A stretch of 64,000 bases of DNA from contig JAIWNI010000011.1 in the NCBI GenBank assembly GCA_025331435.1, positions 62,001 to 126,000 of the forward strand, written 5' to 3'. Under the pieces are notes generated by a model. It worked only from the letters and a program-made list of their open reading frames with translations. It was not told where the DNA came from and did not search any database. Made by a program: the position numbers and the translations under genes. The DNA comes from Choanephora cucurbitarum (taxonomy: Eukaryota > Mucoromycota > Mucoromycetes > Mucorales > Choanephoraceae). Positions 42,852 to 53,299 of the stretch are shown here, in pieces; the first letter of the stretch is position 1; the number at the start of each line of letters is the position of its first letter.

Positions 42852-45800
42852 TCAAACCATACGAATAGGCTCTTTAAATGTTCGCAGCATTTTCAAAGAG
42901 TCTCAACCTGAACTGCGCAAAAACTTCATCGCTCATTTAAAATCACGTTCCTTATCCCTAGACATCCTATGCCTTCAGGATGTTCTCCCTACCCAAGCAC
43001 ATGCATTTACAGACACTCACCTTCATAAATTTCGCACTTACCTTTTTCCAAGATCTCACTCTCACGTTACCTGGCATACTGCCATAATTTGTTTGAATTC
43101 AACCTTGTCCATCAGGGATGCCGCATCTTATCTTGACGGTCGCTGTACCTATGCTGTCATCCAAGATGAGAGTGGTAATCAAATTTGCACTATTCTTAAC
43201 TTGTACATTCCTCCAGCCCACAATGAACGCTTTCTTTTTCTCGAGGAACTCCGTCGCACTGTCCCTTTCTTTTCTGACACGTATGACGGGCCTCTCCCTT
43301 CATTTGTGTTAGGAGACTTCAACTCCAATCTGAAAGATCCTAACTTTCGCTCTCACCTCTTTGCCCAACCTTGGATAGAATGGTTAGAGGCACACTTTTA
43401 TAATTGTTTTCCTGACGCAGTTCCCACTTTCTTCCGCCAGTCGGATCCCACAGTTCGAAGGACAATTGACAATATGTTTTTTGATTCTCATCTACGAGCT
43501 CAGCTTCACAATCCCCAAATCCATCACATGCCACCTCACTGGACGGATCACAGCCTTCTCACGGTTGATCTTTGCCTTGGAGGGCCTCCGTGTGGTCCTG
43601 GAGCATGGCGCTTCAACCCTACGCTCCTGACCGATAAGCATTTCTGTCAACTGTTGGATCAAACCGTTATTGCATTCTTGGAACAACAGGATCTTGCTCA
43701 ATTGGGAATTGAGCTGTCACCTCCGCCTCTTCTACCTTCGACACCTCCCTTGTATGACCCGGCTCTCGCATCTAGACGACATCGGGTTTGGGAGACTTTT
43801 AAACTTCTCTTGCGCAACACAGCACAGAATTACTCCCGTCATTCAAAGACTAGAGAACGTCATGCACTGTCTAGCCTGCAGGCTGAGCGCACCATACTCC
43901 TTCGACTGATAACTACTTCTGCTTCCCTTTTGAACAATTCTGCCCTTCACATTCGCTTGGCTACAGTGGATGAACAGATAACCGCTCTTATTGAAAAGGA
44001 AACACAACAATACCGATTGCGTACCGCGACTCGTTGGCAGGAAAAGGGCGAACGGAACAACCGGTATTTTTTCAACACCTTGCGTACACGAAGGGTTCAA
44101 CAAACCATCCAGGCTTTACAGGACACGTCCACGGGTCGGCTTCACTCCGATATATCTAGCATGCTGCGAATTACTCGTGTCTTCTATGAGGATCTGTATT
44201 CTCCCGACCCAATCGACCAGAATGCGGTGGATACTCTCCTTGAGGCTGTTCCTCCCACTGTTGGGTTATCGCCTTCCGACCAGAGCTTGTTGATGGACCC
44301 TTTTACTCCTGAAGACCTTCTTGCTCTCTTGAAGCGTAGTCCTTCCAGCAAAAGCCCGGGATTGGATGGCTTGCCATTCGAGGTGTACCAATATATCCTT
44401 CCTAGACACAAGGCGGGGCTTCACTTACTTTTAGGTGTATTACAGGATGCACTTTACGGCACCTTCCCACCTTCTTGGCATTTGACTCGTATGGTCCTCC
44501 TCTTCAAAAAGGGTGACCCATCTTTCTTGAAGAACTGGCGACCCCTCTCCCTAATAAATGTCGATGCAAAGCTGTTTACCAAGTTGTTGGCAGATCGGTT
44601 CAATCTGATTCTGCCTGATCTGATTAATCCTTACCAAACGGGCTTTATGCCAGGGCGCCTTATTTCTGATAATGGCTGGCTCAACAATACTCTGATGACG
44701 GCTTTACGTGAATCGAATTCCACCTTACCGGCAGCAGCAGTCCTTCTGGATGCGGAAAAGGCTTATGACAGAATTCATCCGGGTTACCTTCAGCAAGTCC
44801 TTCGGCGCTTTGGGTTCCCTACTCAACTAATCGAAAGTTTGGCAAACCTCTTCTTTGGCACACAGATTCGCATCACGGTCAATGGCTGGCTCAGTGCTCC
44901 TGTCACTCAATCTCGAGGCCTTCGGCAAGGTGATCCACTATCACCTCTTCTCTTCAATTTAGCTTATGAGCCACTCCTTCGCCACCTTCTTACCAGCCCC
45001 CACTTTCAGGGCATTCCTGTCCCTGTCCTGTCCCCTGATAAACGTCTGGCATGCAAACCGATGGCTTTTGAGCGTCGCTTAATACCAGTCCCTCCGGTTC
45101 GATTACTGGCATACGCCGATGACCTTGAGGTCTTTTTGACCTCCCCGGACGAATGGCCGGCTTTGTTGGCGGTTTTGGACCTCTACTCCAGGGCATCGAA
45201 TGCCAAAACAAATCTCTCAAAGACGGTCTTAGTCTCCCTGACGGGGTCTCCCTCACCCGCTTGGTCCCAGATATGTACCGCAATGGGTATAGAATGGCAT
45301 GACTCTTCGTCTTCAAATTCCGTCCGATCGTTGGGTTATCCTCTGTATTCTACACAGGCGCAACTTGACAGTTTTCTTTCAGCTTTCAAAGCGAAATTGC
45401 TAGGTATCATACATCATCTTCGTACACGGAATCTTTCGGTCAGAGGTTTGTCAGCAGTCGTTAACACGCTGGTTTTAAGTCGGCTTTGGTTTCTTCTTCG
45501 GGTTGTGCCCCTACCAGATAAATGGCTTTCATCCATCCAGACGGCGGTGGCTACTTTGGCTCTTCCTTTTTGGCCCAAACCGAGCTGGCGAACGATCTGT
45601 CTACCTCGCCGACAAGGAGGCTTAGGTATCGTCGATATCCGCGATCAGGCAATGGCTCTTCAGATGGTCTATCTCCGGCGCATGGCGGACACTATTGATC
45701 CCGCAGACTTCCTGACACCTTGGCTTTTGCGTTTTTTTCAGCTCACCACTGGTCACGCTTCTTTCTTGCCTGCTCTCCTCTGTCCAAACATGTTCAAGCC

Positions 45801-46818
45801 GTTTTTCAAGAACTGCCCTTCCATGCAGCAACTCTTACGGCTGATCATTAACCTTCCACGACCTCAGATCTCCTCCGCTTGGCCAGTCTCTTGGCTATTG
45901 GACATTCCCCTGTCGCTTGTGCTTCTCCATCACCCTCCCTTCGCTTTGCCTCCACCGGTCATTCGCAACTATTTCTTGGTATCTGATCTTCTATGTTTCA
46001 ATGAATCTTCAGCTTCTCTTACTGCTGCTCGCGCTTTCATTCGACCAACAAAACGCTCTCTGCTCCAGTTGTTTGATACAATTTTCTTGACCGACAATCA
46101 CTGTCATTCAGCCTGCTCCCTACACCCGGCGGTATCAAGACTCTGCCAGTTCACACCTCCTTCGACAACCGTTCCCATTGCTTCGCCTTTCCCTCTGTCT
46201 CTGAGTTCTCCTCTTCCTCCGCTAGAGAATTGGATAATCCATTCTGATGGTCGAAGTTTGTTCCCTGTTTTAGCTGCACCGCTCAAAGTCTTACGCTTGT
46301 GGTGGGCAGCTAAACACTCAGTAGTCCATCGACATGTGCCCTTTCGTATTCAGTACCCCCTACTACTGCCTCAAAAATGGTGGAAGGTGTTCTGGAAACT
46401 ACCTTTACCTCAGTCTGCTTTCACCCCTTGGTGGCGCCTCATTCATGCCAGTATCGCTAATGGTGCTAAACTCTACCACTGGAAGATCCCCCGAACAACT
46501 ACAGCGCTGTGTCCCATATGCCAGCTATACGATGAGTCCCTCTTTCATTTCTTTGTAAGCTGCCCCTACAAGTGGGCCTATTGGGTACACATTTTGGAGA
46601 TTTCCCAACTAGCAAGCCAATTCCCCACTTCTCTCTCTCTCTGGACTGCCTTAGTCAGCTTTGCAGACTCTCACTTCTGTCTCTTACCTGATTCTACGCT
46701 TGTAATTTTAGGAAAGGGTTTGAGCGCTCTCTGGCGCTATCATTATACGTGTGTTTTTGATCAGGCTCATTGGTACCCCGATGCTCCTGTTCAATTATTT
46801 TTGTCCACAAGTGGCTAG
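42844..46818 (+). CDS. LINE ORF2: endonuclease and reverse transcriptase
   Basis: 1324 aa. The N-terminal apurinic-type endonuclease shows IRIGSLNVRSIF, LCLQDV (Asp where Glu is usual), LGDFNSNL and WTDHSLLTVDL. Reverse transcriptase: PGLDGLPFEVYQ, NWRPLSLINVDAKLFTKLLA, QTGFMPGRLI, AVLLDAEKAYDRIHP, GLRQGDPLSPLLFNLAYEPLL and the catalytic LLAYADDLEVFLTS. A C-terminal zinc-binding zf-RVT domain (CPICQLYDESLFHFFVSCPY) closes the protein. No RNase H domain was recognised. The frame is free of stops. Confidence 0.95.
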   Translation: MNSQTIRIGSLNVRSIFKESQPELRKNFIAHLKSRSLSLDILCLQDVLPTQAHAFTDTHLHKFRTYLFPRSHSHVTWHTAIICLNSTLSIRDAASYLDGRCTYAVIQDESGNQICTILNLYIPPAHNERFLFLEELRRTVPFFSDTYDGPLPSFVLGDFNSNLKDPNFRSHLFAQPWIEWLEAHFYNCFPDAVPTFFRQSDPTVRRTIDNMFFDSHLRAQLHNPQIHHMPPHWTDHSLLTVDLCLGGPPCGPGAWRFNPTLLTDKHFCQLLDQTVIAFLEQQDLAQLGIELSPPPLLPSTPPLYDPALASRRHRVWETFKLLLRNTAQNYSRHSKTRERHALSSLQAERTILLRLITTSASLLNNSALHIRLATVDEQITALIEKETQQYRLRTATRWQEKGERNNRYFFNTLRTRRVQQTIQALQDTSTGRLHSDISSMLRITRVFYEDLYSPDPIDQNAVDTLLEAVPPTVGLSPSDQSLLMDPFTPEDLLALLKRSPSSKSPGLDGLPFEVYQYILPRHKAGLHLLLGVLQDALYGTFPPSWHLTRMVLLFKKGDPSFLKNWRPLSLINVDAKLFTKLLADRFNLILPDLINPYQTGFMPGRLISDNGWLNNTLMTALRESNSTLPAAAVLLDAEKAYDRIHPGYLQQVLRRFGFPTQLIESLANLFFGTQIRITVNGWLSAPVTQSRGLRQGDPLSPLLFNLAYEPLLRHLLTSPHFQGIPVPVLSPDKRLACKPMAFERRLIPVPPVRLLAYADDLEVFLTSPDEWPALLAVLDLYSRASNAKTNLSKTVLVSLTGSPSPAWSQICTAMGIEWHDSSSSNSVRSLGYPLYSTQAQLDSFLSAFKAKLLGIIHHLRTRNLSVRGLSAVVNTLVLSRLWFLLRVVPLPDKWLSSIQTAVATLALPFWPKPSWRTICLPRRQGGLGIVDIRDQAMALQMVYLRRMADTIDPADFLTPWLLRFFQLTTGHASFLPALLCPNMFKPFFKNCPSMQQLLRLIINLPRPQISSAWPVSWLLDIPLSLVLLHHPPFALPPPVIRNYFLVSDLLCFNESSASLTAARAFIRPTKRSLLQLFDTIFLTDNHCHSACSLHPAVSRLCQFTPPSTTVPIASPFPLSLSSPLPPLENWIIHSDGRSLFPVLAAPLKVLRLWWAAKHSVVHRHVPFRIQYPLLLPQKWWKVFWKLPLPQSAFTPWWRLIHASIANGAKLYHWKIPRTTTALCPICQLYDESLFHFFVSCPYKWAYWVHILEISQLASQFPTSLSLWTALVSFADSHFCLLPDSTLVILGKGLSALWRYHYTCVFDQAHWYPDAPVQLFLSTSG

Positions 46819-47225
46819 TACACTCTTAACAAAAAATTGAGTTTTTTTTTTTTTGTAAAATTAATTTTTTATTAAAATTAACAAATAGCTACACATCGCT
46901 GAGAGGTGGAGCGTAGTTAAACTGGAAAACTAAAGTAAAATTCCTGTGCGGAGTCTAAATGGAGAGAGAGAGGAAAGGATGGAGTGTGTCAATGAATTGA
47001 GTCGAAGTGACGGACGATCTTGTAATAAGAGAGATTGCTCGATTCAAAAGAGTTTCAGGTACTATTGGAACTGCATCGAAGTGTGAGCGCCAGTGACCAA
47101 CCCACAGGACCCAGTGAGTGGTAAAAACAACCGTAAGCAAGGAACAAAAAATTGAGTGTAGCAAACCTAATGTTTTTCATCGCTGTTTAAATAAAGTATA
47201 CACTTTCTACAAAAAAAAAAAAAAA
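46819..47225 (+). other. LINE 3' UTR and poly-A tail
   Basis: It contains a T-run at 46845-46854, two copies of AACAAAAAATTGAG (about 46828 and 47144), AATAAA at 47190 and the terminal A run. The minus strand of 46955-47164 is open for 69 codons and resembles the C-terminal end of LINE ORF2 proteins. Confidence 0.6.
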
Positions 47226-47237
47226 ATCAAGAACATC

Positions 47238-47716
47238 GTGTAACCAATTGTGGAACACTTGTATAGAGTGTTTTCTAGCGCATACAAACAATCCTTTTCT
47301 TTTTTCTGCATGTCTTGCCCAGCATGTGTCTGATTTGAGACTAAGTTGCATTGAAAGAAGGCCATTGACATATCTATGGCTTGATAGGAATAAAGAAAAC
47401 TAAATGCTTTGATGTACTTAATCGTATGAAGGAAAAAACGATATGCTTATTTTTACACCTTGTTTCCCTCTAACTGTTGATTCTAGCACAAAATCGATTA
47501 CAAGTAATGATGCCAAACAAGACTAATCTGAAAATAACTCGTTTATATTGTTCTTTCACTTTTGCAATAAAACAATTTCTTGACAAAGAATGATCATGTT
47601 CGCATTCAAACAACAAAACGATAAATTATAGACAGGTAATTTACATTTATTATCATTCCAACTTTTTTTTTACTTATTGAATGAATGTATTAACTATTAC
47701 TATTAAAGCTATCAGC
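47238..47716. other. Intergenic, no gene seen
   Basis: AT-rich spacer between the LINE and the 3' end of the repeat-protein gene. It was originally upstream of the 39404-41401 gene before the LINE inserted. No feature was recognised. Confidence 0.5.
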
Positions 47717-50700
47717 TTATTTCTTGCTTCCTAATTTTAAAGCATCGCCCAAGCCAAATCCTTCAAGGATTTTGTTAAGGCCAATGCTACCCAAAAGAGA
47801 GTTGACAATGGAACCAAGACCAAGACCATTGAGAATGTTTCCGACCAATCCAAGAACACCAGTCAATAAGAGACCAACAGCCGAGAGAATTTGCAACAAG
47901 GGGCTCTGCAAGATGTTCCAAAGGGGATTGAGTTCCTTCTTGGCATGAGGCATGTTTCTGACCTTCTTCTTGGCTCTGTCAATAGTGGTAGTAACTTCGC
48001 CAGACAATTGAGCTAAGAGGTCTGCCAAATGATATTCTTCAGGAGAAGCCTTTCTGTTGGATGTGTTGGATTGAGCCTTTTTAGCAATACGACCAGTAGG
48101 ATCCAAGCCTCGAATAGCGCCATTTGCCTCTTCAAGAATTTGAGATCCTTGTTCAATCAATGGCTTGACAGTATCAACCAGCTTTTGTTCATCGCGTTCC
48201 TTTTGGGGCTTAGCTTCTTCATCGTCAATGGTTTCAGTAATACGCTTGAGAACAGGCTTGATCTTGTCCAAAGATTGTTGGATAGAAGTAGACATTTGGT
48301 CAGCAATGCGGCGGTATTCTTCTTCTTCCTTGTCAGCATCAGACTTTTCTTCCTTCTTGTCATCTTCATCTTTCTTGATCATTTGGGCTTTTCCAACGAT
48401 ATGACCTTCAGGATCAATGATGTTGCCATCATAATCAACAGGGAAGCCAGCCATCTTGTGTGCAGCGCTCTTGTCAACAGTACCAACAATGTTATCGTCT
48501 TCGTCAACAACCTTGCCTGACTTTCTGACACGAGGAGAGTGCTCATCGACCATTGTGTTTGGATTGAAAGGCTTGTCCTTCTTGTCTTCTTCTTTGTTTT
48601 CTTCTTCTTTAGGAAGCATTTGAGCTTTGCCGGCAATATGACCTTCGTTATTAATGACGTTGCCCTCTTCATCGACCTTGAAACCAGCCAGCTTGTGAGC
48701 AAGACGCTTGTCTACATGGCCAACAATGTTATCATCCATATCGACAACCTTTCCAGACTTCTTGACCTCAGGAGAGTTTTCATCAATCATAGCATAAGGG
48801 TTGAAGGGCTTGTCTTTTTCTTCTTCCTTGGGTTCTTCCTTAGGTTCTTCTTCCTCCTTAGGGAGCATTTCAGCGCGACCAACGATATGACCGTCAGGGT
48901 TAATAATATTGCCCTGTTCATCCACCTTAAAGCCAGCAAACTTAGAAGCGAGACGCTTATCGACATGACCAACTAGGTTATCATCCATATCAAAGACTTT
49001 TCCAGACTTGCGGACTTCAGGAGAGTTTTCATCAACAGCATCATTGGGATTGAAGGGCTTGTCTTTTTCTTCTTCCTGGGGTTCTTCCTGGGGTTCTTCT
49101 TTTTCTTCTTCCTGCTTGATCATTTCAGCTCTGGCAACAACGTGGCCTTCAGGATCGATAACGTTGCCTTGATCATCAACCTTGAAGCCAGCAACCTTGG
49201 GAGCAATACGCTTGTCAACATATCCAACCAGATTGTCATCCATGTCGAAGACCTTGCCAGACTTGCGAACCTCAGGAGAGTCTTCATTAACCATATCATT
49301 GGGGTTGAATGGCTTGTTTTCTTCTTCTTCAGGGAAGAGCTCAGCTCTGGCAACAATGTGGCCTTCCTTGTCAATCACATTGCCGTCCTTGTCAACCTTG
49401 AGACCAGCATACTTGGCAGCCTTCTCCTTGTCAATGGTACCGATGACGTTATCTTCCATGTCGACAATCTTGCCAGACTTGCGAACCTCAGGAGAGTCTT
49501 CGTTGACAGCGTCATTGGGGTTGAAAGGCTTGTCTTCTTCTTCATCAGGGTATAGCTCGGCCTTAGCAACAGTACGACCCTCTTTGTCAATTACATTGCC
49601 TTCCTTGTCAACCTTGAGACCAGCGAACTTAGCAGCCTTCTCCTTGTCGATAGTTCCTACAATGTTGTCTTCCATATCAATAATCTTGCCAGACTTGCGG
49701 ACCTCAGGAGAGTCTTCGTTGACAGCGTCATTGGGGTTGAAAGGCTTGTCTTCTTCTTCATCAGGGTATAGCTCGGCCTTAGCAACAGTACGACCCTCTT
49801 TGTCAATTACATTGCCTTCCTTGTCAACCTTGAGACCAGCGAACTTAGCAGCCTTCTCCTTGTCGATAGTTCCTACAATGTTGTCTTCCATATCAATAAT
49901 CTTGCCAGACTTGCGAACCTCAGGAGAGTCTTCGTTGACAGCGTCATTGGGGTTGAAAGGCTTGTCTTCTTGTTCGTCAGGATACATTTCAGCCCTGGCA
50001 ACAATATGTCCTTCTTCATTGATTACGTTGCCATCCTTGTCGACCTTAAGACCAGCATACTTGGCAGCTTTCTCCTTGTCGATAGTTCCTACAATGTTGT
50101 CTTCCATATCAACAATCTTGCCAGACTTGCGGACCTCAGGAGAATCTTCGTTGACAGCGTCATTGGGATTGAAAGGCTTGTCTTCTTGTTCGGAGTCTTC
50201 TTCTTTATCTTCATCTTTCTTTTGAGTATCTTCTTGCTCATCTGAAGAGTTTTCATCTTCTTTTTGCTTTGATTCATCATTATCCTTTGCTTCTTCTTTG
50301 GTAGCCTTTTGGTCTTCACTATCCTTTGCTTCTTCTTCTTCTTTGGTAGCCTTTTGTTCTTCATTATCCTTTGCTTCTTCTTCCTCTTTAGTAGCAGTTT
50401 GTTCTTCATCGTTCTTGTCATTAGTCTTCTTATCATCATTTTCTAAAGGCTTAGAAGCTTCTTCTTCCTTCTTGTCATCTTTAGAGTTAGAAACATCTAT
50501 TCTTTACAGTTAGCTAATATGTTTTTTTTTTGAAATCATAATGTAAGGCTAATTACCGTTCTCTTGTTGTGAATCTTGTTCATCATCTTGTTCATCATCA
50601 TCATCACTAGAATCTTCATCATCTTGAATGACAGGTTCGACTCTTCCGACAATCTTGCCTTTGTCGTTAGTTATAGTACCATTTTCGCCGATCTTCTTTC

Positions 50701-51199
50701 CAGCAAGCTTCTTAATCTTGCCTTCAACGAGTCTTCCAAGGACAGCACCAGACTTCTTGTCAACGACCATACCAGACTTGTTGAGCTTCTTTCCGATCAT
50801 CTGTCTGAAGAGTTCTTCGTAGTCTTCTTCTTCATCAGATTCTTCTTCTTCAGATTCCTCTTCTTCAGAATCATCCGAGACTTCTCCAGCTTGTTCATCT
50901 TCGTCTTGACCCTGTTCATCTTGGTCCTCTTGGTCTTCTTGGTCTGCAACTTCAGATGCTTTCTCAGAAACTTCTTCATCGCTTGCGGCTTCTTCAAGTT
51001 CTTCGACATCTTCATTGTCATCAGCGTCTTGCTCTATCTTGCTTTCCTTTGAGTTTTGGATCTCATCTGTTTCATTTTTGTTTGAAGAGTCTTCTTGTTC
51101 TCTTGCTTTACTACCAGAGTTTTGTTCTTGATCTTGTAACTTCTTTTGCATAGCAGCTCTTGCGGCAGCTTCTTGTTGTTGTTGTGCTTGCTTCTTCAT
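47717..51199 (-). CDS. Giant charged repeat protein, DUF3659/LEA-like repeats
   Basis: Exons 51199-50557 and 50496-47717 give 1140 aa. The first exon has a Gln/Ala start, a long acidic stretch and one degenerate repeat (NKSGMVVDKKSGAVLGRLVEG, GKIVGRVEP). After an acidic/Lys linker come eight tandem units of about 72 residues with the core SPEVRKSGKIxDMEDNIVG...DKEKAAKFAGLKVDKEGNV followed by xxEGxxVAxAE, then a helical region and a hydrophobic, Gly/Leu-rich C-terminus (about 55 residues, LLTGVLGLVGNILNGLGLGS). The repeat resembles DUF3659 found in fungal LEA-like proteins. Role unknown; a scaffold, stress or membrane-linked structural protein is possible. It is divergent from the 263-aa gene. 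Confidence 0.85.
48375..50182 (-). repeat. Coding tandem repeats, 216-bp unit
   Basis: Within the repeat gene, units 1-4 are spaced 216 bp apart (72 codons). Units 2 and 3 (about 49555-49970) are nearly identical at DNA level, indicating recent duplication or gene conversion. Units 5-8 are more diverged and vary in linker length. Confidence 0.9.
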
Positions 51200-51587
51200 G
51201 GTTCTTGCAGTTAGATATGGAACAATAAAGAATAATTCAAGAATTTTGTTTTTTCTGTTTGGAATATTTTCTTTTGACGGATAAAAGGTTGCAACAGAAG
51301 TTCTGGTAAGTCGATTATATATACTGTATTCGCCAATAATTGAATATAGTATTTGTCACCAAGAGAAAGCATGACTTCATGAGTAGATCATTGTTTATTA
51401 CCATATCACAATAAAATCCAATTTTATTTTCATTAAAGTTGCAGTAGCACAGTGATTTATCATGAGGTAATGATTAACAACTCTGCACAACAATGCAAAA
51501 AGACGATTGAAATTCAGATAGAACATATAATAAAAAGATTGTTCCTTTCTCCTTTAGATTTTCCTTCCAAAATTTGAAAACACAAGA
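51200..51587. promoter_or_regulatory. Divergent promoter 1 of the charged-protein cluster
   Basis: 388 bp separate outward-facing starts. It contains ATGACTTCATGA at 51371-51382, close to ATGACTTGATGA at 53111-53122 in the next divergent promoter. Confidence 0.45.
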
Positions 51588-52379
51588 ATGTCCTCATTAA
51601 CTGAAAAGAAGAAGAAGTCAAGCAAGAGCTCTTCCAAGCCCAAGAAGATCGCTAAGAAAATGACAGATGAGAAATCATTGGGCGAACCTGTCAAATCCAC
51701 TAAAAAAAAAGTCAAATCAAGAAAGCCAAAGGATAAGGACTTGCCCACAGATGAGGTCAAAGAAAACTTGTCGAACCAAGAAGAAAATTTGAATGGTATT
51801 AAAGAAGCCCAACAGTCAGTCAAGGATGTAGTTGACAAAAACAGTCAAGGCGATGCTATTGGCGAAGTTAAGGAGCAGGCTCAAGAAAAAGTAAATGAAC
51901 TGGAGCAAGCCATGGATAGTGAAGATGATCTTTATTCCAGCGATAATGATGCGCTAACCACAATGAATGCTATCATGGAATACAACCGCCAACTAATTCA
52001 AAGGTTAAATGAATTAGAAGCAAATGCTGAATCTAAAGGTCAAGAAGTGAGCAAGCAATCTGTCCAGGAGACTGTGCAAGACACGTATAACGATATCAAA
52101 GCCAAGTACGAGAAGAAACAAGATGAAAATGGTGTTAATCACTCGTTTGAGCTTCCAATTGGTGACATGATGAAGGGGTATGGTAACTTTCAAACTGAAG
52201 CTATTCCAGAAGAGGATGCTGCCGAAAATAGTGAAAAAGATGAAGAAGCTACGGTCCACAGCGGTGCTGATGAAGCTAACAAGTTTAGTATTGGATCTGG
52301 AGGCAAAGATGATATTGTTGTAAAGGTAGAAGCAACAAAGAATGGCATCATGTTCGCAATTCATATTCCTCGAAACTGA
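51588..52379 (+). CDS. Charged hypothetical protein, 263 aa
   Basis: Single exon with ATG at 51588. The N-terminus is Lys/Ser-rich (KKKKSSKSSSKPKKIAKK). The middle is acidic and helical and includes DALTTMNAIMEYNRQLIQRLNELE, probably coiled coil. The end is a short hydrophobic beta-like segment (DDIVVKVEATKNGIMFAIHI). It lacks the LRLDLNL tail of its neighbours but has the same layout: disordered charged body plus a short beta-prone C-terminus. I do not recognise the family. Confidence 0.8.
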   Translation: MSSLTEKKKKSSKSSSKPKKIAKKMTDEKSLGEPVKSTKKKVKSRKPKDKDLPTDEVKENLSNQEENLNGIKEAQQSVKDVVDKNSQGDAIGEVKEQAQEKVNELEQAMDSEDDLYSSDNDALTTMNAIMEYNRQLIQRLNELEANAESKGQEVSKQSVQETVQDTYNDIKAKYEKKQDENGVNHSFELPIGDMMKGYGNFQTEAIPEEDAAENSEKDEEATVHSGADEANKFSIGSGGKDDIVVKVEATKNGIMFAIHIPRN

Positions 52380-52571
52380 ACTTAAAGATATATACGTATA
52401 ATTATATAAATATCGCAATTGTTTTAATAAATTAGCTTATAAATCTACACACTTTTTGTATCTTTTGTTCTGATTTTGTCTTAATCAATTTGAAAGTTTA
52501 TTCTGGTAAAATCATTATATAATAAGTTTTCATGGTATGAGTTCAACTAGTGTAGTGAAACGAGGTACAGT

Positions 52572-52985
52572 TTATGACAATAAAGTCAAAGTAACATCAC
52601 CATGGGCTTTGGCTTTTAAATAAACCTCAGCTTCTAGGTTGAGATCTAGGCGGAGACTAGGCATCTTACTCTTGTTTCCTTGACTTTGCTGAGCTGGTTG
52701 TTGCTGTTGTTGTTGTTGCATTTGCTGTTGCTTCTGCGCCATTGCTCTTTCTTTTTCTTTTTTGCCTGAAGAGCGAGACTTCTTTGATTTTTTGTCAGCT
52801 TTTGAACGAGAGCTCTTTGGCTTTTCTTTTTCTTGTTCTTGTTCTTGTTCTTGTTCTTCCTGTGGCTGCTCTCCTTGGGATTGCTCGTCTTGAGATTGTT
52901 CTTCTTGAGACTGCTCATCCTGGGATTGCTCTTCTTGAGTTTGTTCTTGGTTTTGTCTTTGTTCTTCTTGTTGTTCTTGAGGCAT
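52572..52985 (-). CDS. Gln/Glu-rich protein with LRLDLNL C-terminal tail, 137 aa
   Basis: Single exon from ATG 52985. The body is made of EEQSQDEQ-type repeats, then Lys/Ser-rich (SRSKADKKSKKSRSS), then Gln-rich (QQQMQQQQQQQPAQQ). The last about 27 residues (LRLDLNLEAEVYLKAKAHGD then VTLTLLS) match those of three neighbours. The function of the tail is unknown to me. It is convergent with the 263-aa gene and divergent from the 108-aa gene. Confidence 0.85.
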   Translation of the reverse strand: MPQEQQEEQRQNQEQTQEEQSQDEQSQEEQSQDEQSQGEQPQEEQEQEQEQEKEKPKSSRSKADKKSKKSRSSGKKEKERAMAQKQQQMQQQQQQQPAQQSQGNKSKMPSLRLDLNLEAEVYLKAKAHGDVTLTLLS

Positions 52986-53299
52986 ACTTGCAAAATGTTG
53001 TTAAGAAGAAGAAGAAAAGAAAGGTTGGCTTCTTGGGCAATTAAAAAGGAAATCTTGTTAGTTCTAGAAGAGTAATAGCAAAATAAGTGATGTACAAATT
53101 ATGTAACAACATGACTTGATGAAGAAGAGCTAACTTTAAAGTAACCATTTGTACTCACTTTATGACAATAAGCTGATCTACCAGAAGCTTAGGTATGCGG
53201 TCATTGTTTTGTCATGCAAATTAACAAGCAATCCAGTTCATATAAACCTAATTAGTTTTTCTCTTTTTCTTTCCTCTTTACCGCTTTTCAAACACCAAA
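52986..53299. promoter_or_regulatory. Divergent promoter 2 of the charged-protein cluster
   Basis: 314 bp between the 137-aa and 108-aa starts. It holds ATGACTTGATGA (53111-53122) and TTGTTTTGTCAT (53204-53215); the latter recurs exactly in divergent promoter 3. Confidence 0.45.

Larger units (their letters stand above)
41539..47225 (+). mobile_element. Full-length non-LTR (LINE) retrotransposon
   Basis: Two ORFs are followed by a 3' UTR, AATAAA at 47190-47195 and a run of A at 47211-47226. The 12-bp sequence ATCAAGAACATC occurs immediately before the element (41527-41538) and after the A run (47226-47237). This is a target-site duplication of the size and position expected for target-primed reverse transcription. 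Both ORFs are intact, so the copy looks young and possibly active. Confidence 0.96.

Noticed and set aside
43340..46286. Minus-strand ORFs across the LINE ORF2
   Set aside because: Shadows of the intact 1324-codon plus frame.
48375..50182. CRISPR-like spaced repeats
   Set aside because: The repeats are coding, 216 bp, without spacers, in a eukaryotic gene.
49182..50225. 347-codon plus-strand ORF opposite the repeat protein
   Set aside because: It follows the repeat periodicity and biased codon use of the minus-strand gene; the product is Ser/Leu low complexity.
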